From: Nevskiaceae bacterium
GTDB lineage: Bacteria > Pseudomonadota > Gammaproteobacteria > Nevskiales > Nevskiaceae
DNA: 36,053 nt
Assembly: GCA_021731445.1 (NCBI GenBank)
Contig: JAKFXK010000091.1
Span: forward strand, 1-36,053
Direction: 5' to 3'
Shown piece after piece: positions 1 to 8,411 of the stretch. Every line of letters begins with the position of its first letter. Positions within the stretch are counted from its first letter, which is position 1. The notes under the pieces are model-generated. The model was not told the origin of the DNA. It did no database searches and was given only the letters and a program-made list of their open reading frames with translations. Made by a program: the position numbers and the translations under genes.

Positions 1-632
1 GCTTGCTTGGTTTGAAACCCGGTTTGCCCTTGCGCTCGTTGCCCAGCTGTTTTTCCAGTGAGCGCACCGTGAGGCGTTTCTTGACGACGGCACTCCGCCC
101 AGTGCGCCTGCTCGTGCAGCGGCAGGCCGGACAGCACCTTGGCGTGGCCGAGACTCAGATGGCCCTCATCGACCAGCGTCTGCACAGCGGCGTCGAGGTG
201 CAGCAGCCGCAAGATATGGGTGACGTAGACACGTGACTTGCCGATGCGGCTGGCGATCTCCTCATGCGTCAGCTGATGCAGCTCGCTCAAGCGCTTGAGA
301 CCTGCTGCCGCCTCGATGGGCGACAGCGACTCGCGTTGCAGGTTCTCGATCAGGCCCAGCACGAAAGCCTGATCCTCGTCGAGATCGTCCCGGATGATGG
401 CCGGCACCTCATGCACCTGGGCGATCTGTGCGGCACGCCAGCGGCGCTCGCCGGCCAGGATCTCATAGCCCCACACCCGCGTGCGCAGTACCAAGGGCTG
501 CACGATGCCGCTCTCCTTGATGCTCTCGGCCAGCTCCGCAAGGGCATCGGCATTGAATATCTTGCGCGCCTGCTGCGAGCCGGGGCGGATGAGGTCGATG
601 GGGATGTTCTTGACGGTGGGCGCGGATGGCAT
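1..632 (-). CDS. ParB/Spo0J-family DNA-binding protein, partial and frameshifted
   Basis: Reading the minus strand from the ATG at 632 gives an N-terminal ParB/sulfiredoxin-fold domain: [14 protein letters not shown] at the start, the family box GERRWRAA around residue 60, then [17 protein letters not shown] helix-turn-helix region follows ([20 protein letters not shown]). ParB-family proteins bind centromere-like sites, and the GERR box is the CTP-binding signature. In the reading frame from 632, sense is lost after HEQAHWAE (about codon 180). The adjacent frame then restores a typical continuation, [18 protein letters not shown], running off the left edge. A one-base frameshift therefore lies at about 90-101, beside a CCC run, and may be a sequencing error or a real lesion. 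No parA is next to it; the neighbour is divergent folE. The C-terminal dimerisation domain lies outside the window. The ParB family call is firm, but the biological role (chromosomal, orphan, or element-borne) is not. Confidence 0.85.
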   Translation of the reverse strand, partial: MPSAPTVKNIPIDLIRPGSQQARKIFNADALAELAESIKESGIVQPLVLRTRVWGYEILAGERRWRAAQIAQVHEVPAIIRDDLDEDQAFVLGLIENLQRESLSPIEAAAGLKRLSELHQLTHEEIASRIGKSRVYVTHILRLLHLDAAVQTLVDEGHLSLGHAKVLSGLPLHEQAHWAECRRQETPHGALTGKTAGQRAQGQTGFQTKQ

Positions 633-694
633 GCGCGGCATTCTACGAACTGCGGCGTGTCATCATCACGCGCCCACTTTCCAGACCCAGGCCC

Positions 695-1237
695 ATGGAA
701 ATCGAATACCGCCGCATTCTCGAAGCCGTCGGTGAAAACCCTGACCGCGAAGGCTTGCGCGACACGCCCAAGCGGGCCTCAAAGGCGATGCTGTTCCTGA
801 CCCAGGGCTATCGGCAGAGCCTGGAGGAGATCGTCAACGGTGCCCTGTTTGACACCACCAACAACGAGATGGTGATCGTCCGCGACATCGAGCTGTACTC
901 GATGTGCGAGCACCACATCCTGCCCTTCTTCGGCCGCGCACATGTCGGCTACATCCCGGATGGCAAAGTGCTGGGCCTGTCGAAAATCCCGCGCATCGTC
1001 GATATGTTCGCACGGCGCCTGCAGATCCAGGAACAGCTCACCAAGCAGATCGGCGACTGCATTCAGGGCGTGACCGGGGCCAAGGGCGTGGCAGTGGTGA
1101 TCGAGGCGCGCCACATGTGCTCGATGATGCGCGGTGTGCAGAAGCAGAACTCGTCGATGACCACGTCGATGATGGAGGGCCGCTTCCGGGATGATCCCCG
1201 CACGCGACAGGAGTTCTTGACGCTCATCAAGAATTAG
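695..1237 (+). CDS. folE: GTP cyclohydrolase I
   Basis: FolE converts GTP to 7,8-dihydroneopterin triphosphate, the first step of tetrahydrofolate synthesis, as a zinc-dependent cytosolic decamer. The 180-residue product from the ATG at 695 ([14 protein letters not shown]) has the usual length of the short bacterial type. The zinc ligands are visible as C71 and H74 in [10 protein letters not shown] and C142 in [11 protein letters not shown]. The open frame continues upstream to 626, but that extension is not family-like and overlaps the divergent parB start region, so I prefer 695. FolB, a later enzyme of the same pathway, is in this window at 20640-21014 but not linked. A REP-like hairpin immediately follows the stop codon. 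Confidence 0.97.
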   Translation: MEIEYRRILEAVGENPDREGLRDTPKRASKAMLFLTQGYRQSLEEIVNGALFDTTNNEMVIVRDIELYSMCEHHILPFFGRAHVGYIPDGKVLGLSKIPRIVDMFARRLQIQEQLTKQIGDCIQGVTGAKGVAVVIEARHMCSMMRGVQKQNSSMTTSMMEGRFRDDPRTRQEFLTLIKN

Positions 1238-1241
1238 TGAT

Positions 1242-1271
1242 CGGTCATTCCCGCCTTCGCGGAAATGACCG
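1242..1271 (+). repeat. REP-like hairpin after folE, possible terminator
   Basis: Two 13-base arms (CGGTCATTCCCGC and GCGGAAATGACCG, one mismatch) are separated by a 4-base loop, starting 5 bases after the folE stop. The core GTCATTCCCGC is shared with the ends of the element at 22982-23108, so both belong to one palindromic repeat family. There is no T tract, so termination is possible but not shown. Confidence 0.7.
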
Positions 1272-1290
1272 GTAGGCAGAGTGTCCACAG

Positions 1291-1318
1291 TCGAACCTTC
1301 ACACCCGCTGTCTATAAT
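1291..1318 (+). promoter_or_regulatory. Candidate sigma70 promoter of the desaturase operon
   Basis: A perfect TATAAT lies at 1313-1318, about 60 bases before the desaturase start. The -35 region is weak: TCGAAC at 1291-1296 gives a 16-base spacer. It is the only obvious promoter-like site between the folE hairpin and the next gene. Confidence 0.5.
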
Positions 1319-1378
1319 TCGCTCATCCAAGCACCCCCGCAAGGTCGTAACACGCTTGTTCTGCCCAAGGTTTCACCC

Positions 1379-2380
1379 ATGACCCTCATGCCCGCCGCAC
1401 CACTTTCCAACGCCCGCTTCGGCACCCCGCACCAGGTCGAGGTGCTGATCGCCGCCGAGCCGGTGGTGCAGCGCGAGATGGACGAGCATCTGGCGCGCCG
1501 CAAGCTCTGGTTTCCCAACGACCTGATGCCTGCCGATGCGACGCTGGATGTGAGCGACGACGCCACCCTCGCCAACATCCGCAGCAATGCCAAGGGCATC
1601 CCGGACAGCGTCCGTGTTGCGGTGGCCCTCAATCTGCTGACCGAGGAAGGCCTGCCGCACTTTCATCGCCTGATTGCGACCCACATGAGCAACGAGAGCG
1701 TCTGGCGCGCCTGGAACAATGTCTGGACGGCGGAGGAAGATCGCCATGGCTGCGCGATGCGCGACTATGTGCGCGATGCGCGGCTGTTCAACATGGGCGA
1801 GCTGGAAAAACTGCAATACGAGTACATCGCGGCAGGCTTTGACCCCGACTGGGAGCAGGACCCGTACCGTCTGATGGCCTACACCTCGCTGCAGGAGAAG
1901 GCGACCCAGATCAGCCACGCCAACACCGGCCGCATGGCCGGGCAGCACGAGCCGGTGCTGCAAAAGGTGCTCGCGCATCTGGCAGGCGATGAGTCACGCC
2001 ACTACCAGTTCTACCGTGCCACCTTCGCCGAGATTCTGCGGGTCGATCCCAACCGCGCACTGGTGGCGCTGCTCAAGGTCACGTTGGGCTTTGCCATGCC
2101 TGGTCACAACATCGCCGGCTTCAGCGAGATGAGCGAGGTGCTCGACCGCACGGGCATCTTCGGCACTCGGCAGTACCTGAAGATCGTCGAGGAGCTGCTG
2201 GAATACTGGGACATCGGCGGCATGAGCGGCCTCAACCACGAGGGCGAGAAAGCGCAGGAGCGCCTGATGAAAGTGCCGGGCCGTCTCGCGCGCGTTGCCG
2301 ACTATGCAGACAGCAAAAAGAAAGCCTGCGAATATCAATTCAAGTTCCTGGATGGCCGCACTGTGGCACTGGACGCGTGA
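1379..2380 (+). CDS. Acyl-ACP desaturase (soluble diiron, FAB2/stearoyl-ACP type)
   Basis: This is a member of the soluble acyl-[acyl-carrier-protein] desaturases, which insert a cis double bond into saturated acyl-ACP using O2 and reduced ferredoxin. Both diiron signatures are present: E119-E120-D-R-H123-G (the EENRHG motif) and D204-E205-S-R-H208 (the DEKRH motif). The 333-residue length fits the family. The ATG at 1379 is chosen because the frame upstream of it is not family-like; an ATG three codons in (1388) is an alternative. The stop overlaps the start of the next gene in GTGA, so translation of the two is probably coupled. Regiospecificity cannot be read from the sequence. This route to unsaturated fatty acids is oxygen dependent, unlike FabA/FabB. 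Confidence 0.9.
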   Translation: MTLMPAAPLSNARFGTPHQVEVLIAAEPVVQREMDEHLARRKLWFPNDLMPADATLDVSDDATLANIRSNAKGIPDSVRVAVALNLLTEEGLPHFHRLIATHMSNESVWRAWNNVWTAEEDRHGCAMRDYVRDARLFNMGELEKLQYEYIAAGFDPDWEQDPYRLMAYTSLQEKATQISHANTGRMAGQHEPVLQKVLAHLAGDESRHYQFYRATFAEILRVDPNRALVALLKVTLGFAMPGHNIAGFSEMSEVLDRTGIFGTRQYLKIVEELLEYWDIGGMSGLNHEGEKAQERLMKVPGRLARVADYADSKKKACEYQFKFLDGRTVALDA

Positions 2381-3183
2381 AACCTCTGCGGATTCTCGTC
2401 ACCGGCGCAGGCTCTGGCCTGGGTCGCGCCATCGCACTGCACTATGCCCGCCTGGGTGGCCAGATCGCCTGTACCGACCGTGAGCTGGCCAGCGTCAACG
2501 AGACGCTCACGCAGGTCATCAAGGAGGGCGGCAGCGGCCTCGCTTTTGCGCTCGATGTGACAAAGGAAGACGACTTCGCCGCCGCTGCAGCGCGCCTGCA
2601 AGGCGAGTGGGATGGCATTGATCTCGTCGTCAACAACGCCGGTGTCGCCACCGCGGGTGACATCGACGCCGCCCCCATCAGCGACTGGGAGTGGGTGGTC
2701 AACATCAACCTGTTCGGCGTCGTACGCGGCTGCAAGGCGTTTGTGCCGATGCTCAAGGCCCAGTGCAGCGGCCATGTGGTGAACATCGCTAGTTTCGCAG
2801 GCATCGCCAATCCGCCCGGTATGGGCAGCTACAACGCGAGCAAGGCCGGCGTGGTGGCGGTCAGCGAGACGCTGCGGCATGAACTCGCCGAGTTCGGCGT
2901 CGGCGTGACAGTGGTCTGCCCGGCGTTCTTCCCCACCAACCTGATGAACTCCGCGCGTGTCGTGCAGCCCGGTACGGTGGGCATGGTGCACAAGTTCATG
3001 AAGAAATCCGGTGTGACCGCCGAAGACGTGGCCGCACAGATTGCGCGGGCAGTGACAAGGCGCGAGTTTCTGGTGCTCACGCACAAGGACACTCGTCTGC
3101 AGGCACTGATCAAACGCGCCTCGCCAGAGACCTTCTTCAGGATGGTGCAGAAAACGCGCAGGCGGCTCAAGCCCAGGCCATAG
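2377..3183 (+). CDS. Short-chain dehydrogenase/reductase (SDR family)
   Basis: This is a classical SDR of 268 residues with every family landmark. The nucleotide-binding TGAGSGLG lies at residues 9-16, an acidic residue at the end of beta2 (D34) hints at NAD(H), NNAG is at 86-89, and the catalytic triad is S139, Y152 and K156 (YNASK). It starts with GTG at 2377, overlapping the desaturase stop by 4 bases. The C-terminal tail is very basic (KTRRRLKPRP), which may favour membrane or nucleic-acid surfaces. Linkage to an acyl-ACP desaturase suggests an acyl or other lipid oxidoreductase, but the substrate cannot be named. No T-rich terminator follows on this strand; the hairpin at about 3233 serves the opposite gene. 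Confidence 0.92.
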   Translation: MKPLRILVTGAGSGLGRAIALHYARLGGQIACTDRELASVNETLTQVIKEGGSGLAFALDVTKEDDFAAAAARLQGEWDGIDLVVNNAGVATAGDIDAAPISDWEWVVNINLFGVVRGCKAFVPMLKAQCSGHVVNIASFAGIANPPGMGSYNASKAGVVAVSETLRHELAEFGVGVTVVCPAFFPTNLMNSARVVQPGTVGMVHKFMKKSGVTAEDVAAQIARAVTRREFLVLTHKDTRLQALIKRASPETFFRMVQKTRRRLKPRP

Positions 3184-3232
3184 GGCGAATCAGCGCCGCG
3201 TCGACTGCGGGCTGAGGTTGATGTCCGCGCGC

Positions 3233-3254
3233 AAAAAAAGGGGCCGAGAGCCCC
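3233..3254 (-). terminator. Rho-independent terminator of the outer-membrane protein gene
   Basis: On the minus strand GGGGC-TCTCG-GCCCC is followed directly by seven T residues, about 20 bases after the stop codon of the gene at 3277-3984. The stem is short (5 bp) but entirely G-C. Confidence 0.6.
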
Positions 3255-3276
3255 CTTCACGCAAGAACACGGCCGC

Positions 3277-3984
3277 TCAAAACTTGTAGCCGAGCCCCAG
3301 GCCAATGACGGGCCAGTACTTGTAGGGCTTGCCATCGTCTTCCAGATCGCCCTCGTAGTTCTCGATGTCGGCCTGAACGGTCGGGTCGGTCTCGAAATTG
3401 ACGGTGCGGGTGGCCCCGGTCTGGTTGTCGGTAACGGTGCCGGTGCCGCGGATGTTGAGATCGGCCTTGAGTGATCCCTGGAACATCACTCCGGCATCGA
3501 AGCTGACCCAGAAATTGCCCTCCGGCTTGATCGGCCGGCCCCAGCCCAGGCCGAGGTACGGTGCAAAGCTGGGGAAGTCGAACTTTGCGTCCGCACTGCC
3601 GTTGCTGCTGCGGTAGGTGAAGTCATCAGTTTCATATTCGAAGGTCTGCGCCTCCTTGGTGCGACCCGTGACCTTGAAGCCATTGCTGAGTGCCCCGCCC
3701 GTGAGGCGGAACACACTCTCGAAAGGGTGGTAGTCAGCGAGCATCCCAATGGTGAACAGCTTCAGCTTGGCCTCGTATTCATTGTCCTGGTCGTCCTCGA
3801 AATCCTGGTCGTAGTTGAAGCCGTTGATGACGGCGCGCAGGTCGAACTTGGGGGTGAGGCCGGTGGCGGCTTCGAGGCCGAGCCCGAGCGTGCTGATGCG
3901 CGCACCAACAGCGACATCGATGGCCTGTGCAGGCGCGGTAAGAACAAGCGCGGTCAAACCGACGCCGAGTAAAGGTTTCATCAT
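3277..3984 (-). CDS. Predicted outer-membrane beta-barrel protein
   Basis: The product starts MMKPLLGVGLTALVLTAPAQA, a clear Sec signal peptide cleaved near residue 22, and ends GLGLGYKF. The terminal aromatic residue is typical of barrel insertion by the BAM complex. The mature part alternates hydrophobic and polar residues. It carries landmarks of a proteobacterial family of about 230-240-residue barrels that I recognise only by pattern: DYHPF followed by FRLTGGA, APYLGLGWG, and SFDAGVMFQGS. I do not know an established function; OmpW-like or porin-like folds are possible. The ATG at 3984 is preferred over longer in-frame starts because AGGGGAG sits just before it and the signal peptide begins there. 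Many acidic residues (DQDFEDDQDNEYE near residue 50) suggest an extracellular loop. Confidence 0.75.
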   Translation of the reverse strand: MMKPLLGVGLTALVLTAPAQAIDVAVGARISTLGLGLEAATGLTPKFDLRAVINGFNYDQDFEDDQDNEYEAKLKLFTIGMLADYHPFESVFRLTGGALSNGFKVTGRTKEAQTFEYETDDFTYRSSNGSADAKFDFPSFAPYLGLGWGRPIKPEGNFWVSFDAGVMFQGSLKADLNIRGTGTVTDNQTGATRTVNFETDPTVQADIENYEGDLEDDGKPYKYWPVIGLGLGYKF

Positions 3985-4197
3985 CTGGCTCCCCTTGAAT
4001 GGTTTTTTCGAAGCATCTGTCGTTGTGCAAAGAAATCGTAGCAGCGGTACCACCCTGCGAAAAGGCCGGGGCAGATTTGCTTTGGCGACCTGTCTGGGCA
4101 TGGAGATGTTGATTTCCGGTACGATTCGGCTGCCGCGCAAGGGCAGGGTATAGAGCTATGCGGCGGAACATCGAATAACAAAGGATTGCAGGGTGGC

Positions 4198-5136
4198 ATG
4201 AACGAGCACGAGGAGTTCGATTTCAAGCAGCACGAGGCGCTGCTGAGGCGAGACCCTGCCCGCTATGCGGAGGTGGTGCGTGAAGTCTCGGCCTTTGGCA
4301 TCTACCTGCTTGACCCTGAAGGTTTGGTCCGCAGCTGGAACCGCGGGGCGGAGAACATCACCGGCCTCAGTGAGGCCGAGGTGCTGGGTCGCCCGTTCGC
4401 CATCTTGTTCAACGACGCGGGCCAGCGCGAGGGCCTGCCGCAGCGCACCCTGCAATTCGCCCGCGCCAACCGGCATCACAAGGACGAACAGCAGCGTCGC
4501 CGCAGCAATGGCGAGGAGCTGATTGCGCTCTGCACGCTGGATGCGGTGCGGCGCGACACCGGCGAGCTGTCTTCGTTTGTGGAGGTGTTCAGCGACATCA
4601 CTGATCTCAAGCGCCGCGAGGCCGCGCTGTATCACCGCGCAACCCGCGACGCGCTCACGGGCCTGTTCAACCGCGGCCATTTCACCGAGATGGCGGCACA
4701 GGAGCTGGAGCGTGCGCGGCGGTTCGCCGAGCCTTTGACGGTGGCATTGATGGACCTCGACCATTTCAAGCGCGTCAACGATACCTACGGCCACGATTCC
4801 GGCGACCAGACGCTGGTGCAGTTCGCAAGCATCTGCCAGGAGCACGCCCGCAAGATCGACCTCGTCGGCCGATTGGGCGGCGAGGAGTTCGTGCTGCTGT
4901 TGCCGCGCGCCAACAAGGAGCCTGCCTTCGAGATTCTGCAACGCTTGCGGCTGGCCCTGATGGAAGCGCGCATCACGTCCGCCGCCGGGGCGACGTTCGG
5001 CTGCACGGTCAGTATCGGCATCGCTGCGCTGCGCCCGCACACCCGCGATCTGCGCGAGCTGCTGCGCAATGCCGATGCCGCGCTCTACAAGGCCAAGCGC
5101 GAGGGCCGCAACCGGGTGGAATGCTGGTTCGAATAA
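4198..5136 (+). CDS. PAS-GGDEF diguanylate cyclase
   Basis: Residues about 20-140 form a PAS sensor domain (GLVRSWNRGAENITGLSEAEVLG, then SDITDLKRREA leading into the cyclase). Residues about 150-312 form a GGDEF domain. The active-site motif is intact as GGEEF at 227-231. The product-inhibition I-site RxxD is present as R218-K-I-D221 with the same spacing as in PleD. The enzyme should therefore make cyclic di-GMP from GTP and be feedback-inhibited by it. No membrane segment is seen, so it is probably cytosolic. The PAS ligand is unknown. I chose the ATG at 4198; a TTG four codons earlier (4186) is possible. It is divergent from the outer-membrane protein gene across a 213-base gap in which I see only weak promoter-like matches. 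Confidence 0.9.
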   Translation: MNEHEEFDFKQHEALLRRDPARYAEVVREVSAFGIYLLDPEGLVRSWNRGAENITGLSEAEVLGRPFAILFNDAGQREGLPQRTLQFARANRHHKDEQQRRRSNGEELIALCTLDAVRRDTGELSSFVEVFSDITDLKRREAALYHRATRDALTGLFNRGHFTEMAAQELERARRFAEPLTVALMDLDHFKRVNDTYGHDSGDQTLVQFASICQEHARKIDLVGRLGGEEFVLLLPRANKEPAFEILQRLRLALMEARITSAAGATFGCTVSIGIAALRPHTRDLRELLRNADAALYKAKREGRNRVECWFE

Positions 5137-5245
5137 GCCCCCCTGCCCATCGGCCTTGTCCCGGTGCGGCGCCTTCAATCCCACCGCACACGACGCTGGC
5201 ATGTTCCGCGCGTGATGTTTGCACTGCTCTCACCGACTATCGCGC

Positions 5246-5728
5246 ATGACTCGTCGCATCCAGGTTCGCCGCTCCCCCATCCATGGCAACGGTGTATTTG
5301 CCGCTGCCGATCTTCCGTCTGAAAGCCGCGTGATCGAGTACTGCGGTACCAGGCTTAGCCATGCCCAGGCGGATCGACGCTACGAGGGCAATGCCGAAAC
5401 GGGGCACACCTTTCTGTTCACGCTGAACGAGAAATACGTGATCGACGCCAATCAGGGCGGCAATGCCGCACGCTGGATCAACCATAGTTGTGCGCCCAAC
5501 TGCCAGGCCTTCCTGATCGAGCACAAAGGGCGTGACCGCAGGCTCGACCGCGTGGTGATCGAAACCCTGCAGCCGATCAAGGCAGGTGAAGAGCTGGCCT
5601 ACAACTACGCCATCACCCTCGACGAGCGCCACACGCCGCGCCTGAAAAAGCTCTGGGCCTGCCGCTGCGGTGCGGCCAGCTGCACCGGCACCATGCTCAA
5701 CACCAGGCCCCGGCGCGCCAGGTCCTAG
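5246..5728 (+). CDS. SET-domain protein-lysine methyltransferase
   Basis: The 160-residue product is a near-minimal SET domain. It opens VRRSPIHGNGVFAAADL (substrate/cofactor strand), contains N79-H80-S-C82-APNC (the SAM-binding NHSC motif) and the catalytic tyrosine region YNY at 119-121. It ends with a post-SET cysteine cluster C139-R-C141-G...C146 that, together with C82, can bind zinc. SET enzymes transfer methyl groups from S-adenosylmethionine to lysine side chains. The eukaryote-like post-SET is notable in a bacterium. The target is unknown; ribosomal or DNA-binding proteins are possibilities. Its stop codon overlaps that of the convergent DUF885 gene by 4 bases (CTAG). The open frame runs back to 5219, but 5246 gives the natural domain start. 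Confidence 0.9.
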   Translation: MTRRIQVRRSPIHGNGVFAAADLPSESRVIEYCGTRLSHAQADRRYEGNAETGHTFLFTLNEKYVIDANQGGNAARWINHSCAPNCQAFLIEHKGRDRRLDRVVIETLQPIKAGEELAYNYAITLDERHTPRLKKLWACRCGAASCTGTMLNTRPRRARS

Positions 5729-7530
5729 CTTTTGCTGGCGGCAATCCAGCGGTCGATCTTGGTTTCCAGCACCGCAAGCGGCACCGCGCCGTCTTTCAGG
5801 ACCTGGCGGTGGAACTCGCGGATGTCGAACTTCGCACCCAGCTCCTTCTCGGCCCTTGCGCGCAAGGCCTTGATCTTCAGCTCACCGATCTTGTAGGCGA
5901 GCGCCTGCCCCGGAATCGCCATGTAGCGCTCGGCTTCGGAGATCGCCTGCGTTTCGCTCTGCGCCGAGTTGGCGAGCATGTAGTCGATCACCTGTTTCCG
6001 GCTCCAGCCCTTCTCGTGCAGGCCGGTGTCCACCACCAGACGGATCGCGCGCCAGAGTTCGTTCTGCAAGTAGCCGAAATGGTCATAGGGGTCTTGATAC
6101 ACGCCCAGCTCCTTGCCGAGTGATTCGGCATAGAGGCCCCAGCCTTCCTGGAACGCCGTCTCGCCACCGAAGCGGCGGAACTTGGGCAGATCGGTGAGCT
6201 CCTGCTGCAGGGCGATCTGGAAGTGATGGCCTGGCACCGCCTCATGCAAGTACAGGTCTTCGGCATCCCAGGTTCTGCGGCTCGGCAGATCGTAGGTGTT
6301 GACGTAGAAGATGCCCGGTCGCGTGCCGTCCTCGCTCGGCCCCTGATAGCTGCCACCGGCGGCGGACTTGTTGCGGAACGTCTCGACCGGACGAATCTCG
6401 AATCCGGCCTTGGGTTGCAGCGAGAACAGCCGCGCCGCACCCGGCTCCACCTTGGCGCGCAATGCTTCGAAGAAGGCGAGCAGCGCCGGTTCGTCCTTGA
6501 ACTCGAATCGCTTGTCAGTATCCAGAAACTTGAAGAAGGCTTGCAGATCGCCCTTGAACTTGAGGCGCGCCATGATTTTGCGCATCTCGCCGTGGATGCG
6601 CGTCACCTCGTCGAGACCGATCTGGTGGATGGCTGCGGGGGCGAGATCGGTGGTGGTGGCGCTGCGAGCCTGGTAGTCGTACCAGGCTTTGCCATCGGGC
6701 AGTGCGTACAGGCCCACCGTGCTGCGCGTCTTTGGCAGATATTCGTCGTGGATGTAGGCGCGCAGGCCGCGATAGGCCGGCAGCAGGGTGTCGCGGATCA
6801 GCGTGGTGTATTCGGCGCTGAGGCGGGCCTTATCGGCGGCACTGAAGTCGGCGGGCAGATTGGCGATGGGTTTGTAGAACAAGGTCTTGGCCGGGTCGGC
6901 GACGATCAGCGCATCCATCTGCGGCAGCACTTTTTCCATCAGCACGCGCGGCTGCACCACGCCCGCTTTCACGCCCTCGCGCATGTTGGCGATGGCCTGT
7001 GCGAACAGCGGCGGGATGAGAGCGGCGCGCTTGGCCCAGTTGTCGTAGTCCTGCACGGTCTTGAACGGTTGTGCCGAGGTGCCGGAGCCCAGCTGTGCCA
7101 TCTGGTTGGGCAGGCTGTAGAACTGGTTGATGGGTTGCAGATAGCCCGGAAAGCGGTCGCCCTCCAGCGACATGTCCAGTTCACGCAGGAGAATCTGCGT
7201 GCTGTTGCGATCCTGTTCGGCAAGGCTCGTGGTGTCGATGGCGGCGATGCGGGCGCGCCACTTCTGGTTGAAGGTCGTCACCTTTGCGCGCTCAGCCGCG
7301 CTGAGGAAGTTGGGCAGGCGGTCGTTGTAGCGGCTGTCGCCGACGTACGTCGCAACGACCGGATTGAGGACGAGGCTTTCCTCCCAGTAGTCGGTGAACA
7401 GCTGCTGCATCGCCACGGCGGGATCGACTTTCGCCGTCTCGGTCACCGGTATCACCGGTGGTTGCTGGGCGCAGGCAGCGAGGCCGAATGCGGTGGCGAG
7501 CGCAGCAGAAATGAGCGAGCGTGAAAGCAT
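5725..7530 (-). CDS. DUF885 family lipoprotein, predicted zinc peptidase
   Basis: The product has 601 residues. The N-terminus MLSRSLISAALATAFGLAAC has a lipobox (LAAC, lipidated Cys20), so the protein is probably membrane-anchored in the periplasm. The rest is a full-length DUF885 domain. H429-E430-AVPG-H435-H436 is a gluzincin-like zinc motif, and E462-G-W-G provides the third ligand region, as in M32-like carboxypeptidases. Proteins of this family are believed to be metallopeptidases, but substrates are mostly unknown. The gene lies 67 bases after the NRDE gene on the same strand and may be co-transcribed. Its stop codon overlaps that of the SET gene tail to tail. Confidence 0.88.
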   Translation of the reverse strand: MLSRSLISAALATAFGLAACAQQPPVIPVTETAKVDPAVAMQQLFTDYWEESLVLNPVVATYVGDSRYNDRLPNFLSAAERAKVTTFNQKWRARIAAIDTTSLAEQDRNSTQILLRELDMSLEGDRFPGYLQPINQFYSLPNQMAQLGSGTSAQPFKTVQDYDNWAKRAALIPPLFAQAIANMREGVKAGVVQPRVLMEKVLPQMDALIVADPAKTLFYKPIANLPADFSAADKARLSAEYTTLIRDTLLPAYRGLRAYIHDEYLPKTRSTVGLYALPDGKAWYDYQARSATTTDLAPAAIHQIGLDEVTRIHGEMRKIMARLKFKGDLQAFFKFLDTDKRFEFKDEPALLAFFEALRAKVEPGAARLFSLQPKAGFEIRPVETFRNKSAAGGSYQGPSEDGTRPGIFYVNTYDLPSRRTWDAEDLYLHEAVPGHHFQIALQQELTDLPKFRRFGGETAFQEGWGLYAESLGKELGVYQDPYDHFGYLQNELWRAIRLVVDTGLHEKGWSRKQVIDYMLANSAQSETQAISEAERYMAIPGQALAYKIGELKIKALRARAEKELGAKFDIREFHRQVLKDGAVPLAVLETKIDRWIAASKS

Positions 7531-7597
7531 GGTGATTGGCCTCGATGGTCAGATGTCGAAAGACTAGATGCAGCAAGCCGCAAAAAGGATGCAAGAG

Positions 7598-8353
7598 CTA
7601 GAAATGAAGTGTGGTGCCGCCCAGCGCCACACCCTGTGGCCCGAAGCGGCGCTCCTCGAAACGCAGGCCCTCTGCCCCTGCGAGCAGCACGCTGCACGCG
7701 CGCGTGCCGTAAGTGCTGCCCAGGATGAAAGGCGAAGACAGCAGCCGCTCCAGGGGCAGCCCGATACCGGTGTCCGGCAGCTCCGCGTCTTCGGCGATCT
7801 GCTGATCGGCGAGTGCGGCGAACAGCGCTGCGGCATCCTCGCTGTCAGCCGCAATCCAGTGCGCGAGTGCGGCCTTGAGGCGCAGCGTCTTCGGCCACGG
7901 CGTATCGAGTCCGGCATTGCTCAGGCCGTGCACACCGGGTGCGATCCGCTGCCAGTGCGGAGTTGGCCGGTTGCTGGCATAGATCAGCGTACTGCCATCC
8001 GACAGCAACAGATTGAAGGGGCCGTAGCGCAGGGCGCTGGCCATCAGATTTTCGGCATGGGCATCGACGGGACTGCTGGCGTGCAACACCTCGGCAGCGA
8101 GCGCACCGCGCGAGGCCAGCCCTGCATCGCTGCCCTGCGGCTCCCGCACATTGGTGACGGCGGCAAAGCGGCCATTGGCCTTTGCCCCCAGCCAGGTGCC
8201 GCCTGCCTTGAGATCGCGGCCACCGAACACGCCGGGCGCATCGGCCCATTCGGCCAAGGGCGCGCTCGCGCGGGCATGTGCCTCATCGCGGTTGGCGACG
8301 AGAATCAGCGGGTAGCGCGGGTGAGCGCGCCAGGCGAAGGCGATGAGGCACAT
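7598..8353 (-). CDS. NRDE family protein (TANGO2-like)
   Basis: The 252-residue product begins MCLIAFAWRAHPRYPLILVANRDE. The N-terminal Met-Cys and the NRDE motif at residues 21-24 define the NRDE/TANGO2 family, which has an N-terminal nucleophile hydrolase-like fold with Cys2 as the candidate nucleophile. The conserved GGTWLG follows near residue 52. The human homologue is linked to lipid and haem handling, but the bacterial function is not established. I chose the ATG at 8353 because the family starts exactly with MC; the open frame extends upstream only into the glyQ start. It is divergent from glyQ with 58 bases between them. Confidence 0.88.
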   Translation of the reverse strand: MCLIAFAWRAHPRYPLILVANRDEAHARASAPLAEWADAPGVFGGRDLKAGGTWLGAKANGRFAAVTNVREPQGSDAGLASRGALAAEVLHASSPVDAHAENLMASALRYGPFNLLLSDGSTLIYASNRPTPHWQRIAPGVHGLSNAGLDTPWPKTLRLKAALAHWIAADSEDAAALFAALADQQIAEDAELPDTGIGLPLERLLSSPFILGSTYGTRACSVLLAGAEGLRFEERRFGPQGVALGGTTLHF

Positions 8354-8411
8354 GGCGCGATGGTAGCGGGGCTGCGACTTATACTGCCCGCCTTCAAACA
8401 CTTGCCGCGCC

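Noticed and set aside
4186-4197. TTG start for the diguanylate cyclase
   Set aside because: Possible, but the ATG at 4198 is the more usual start codon and the four extra residues carry no signal.
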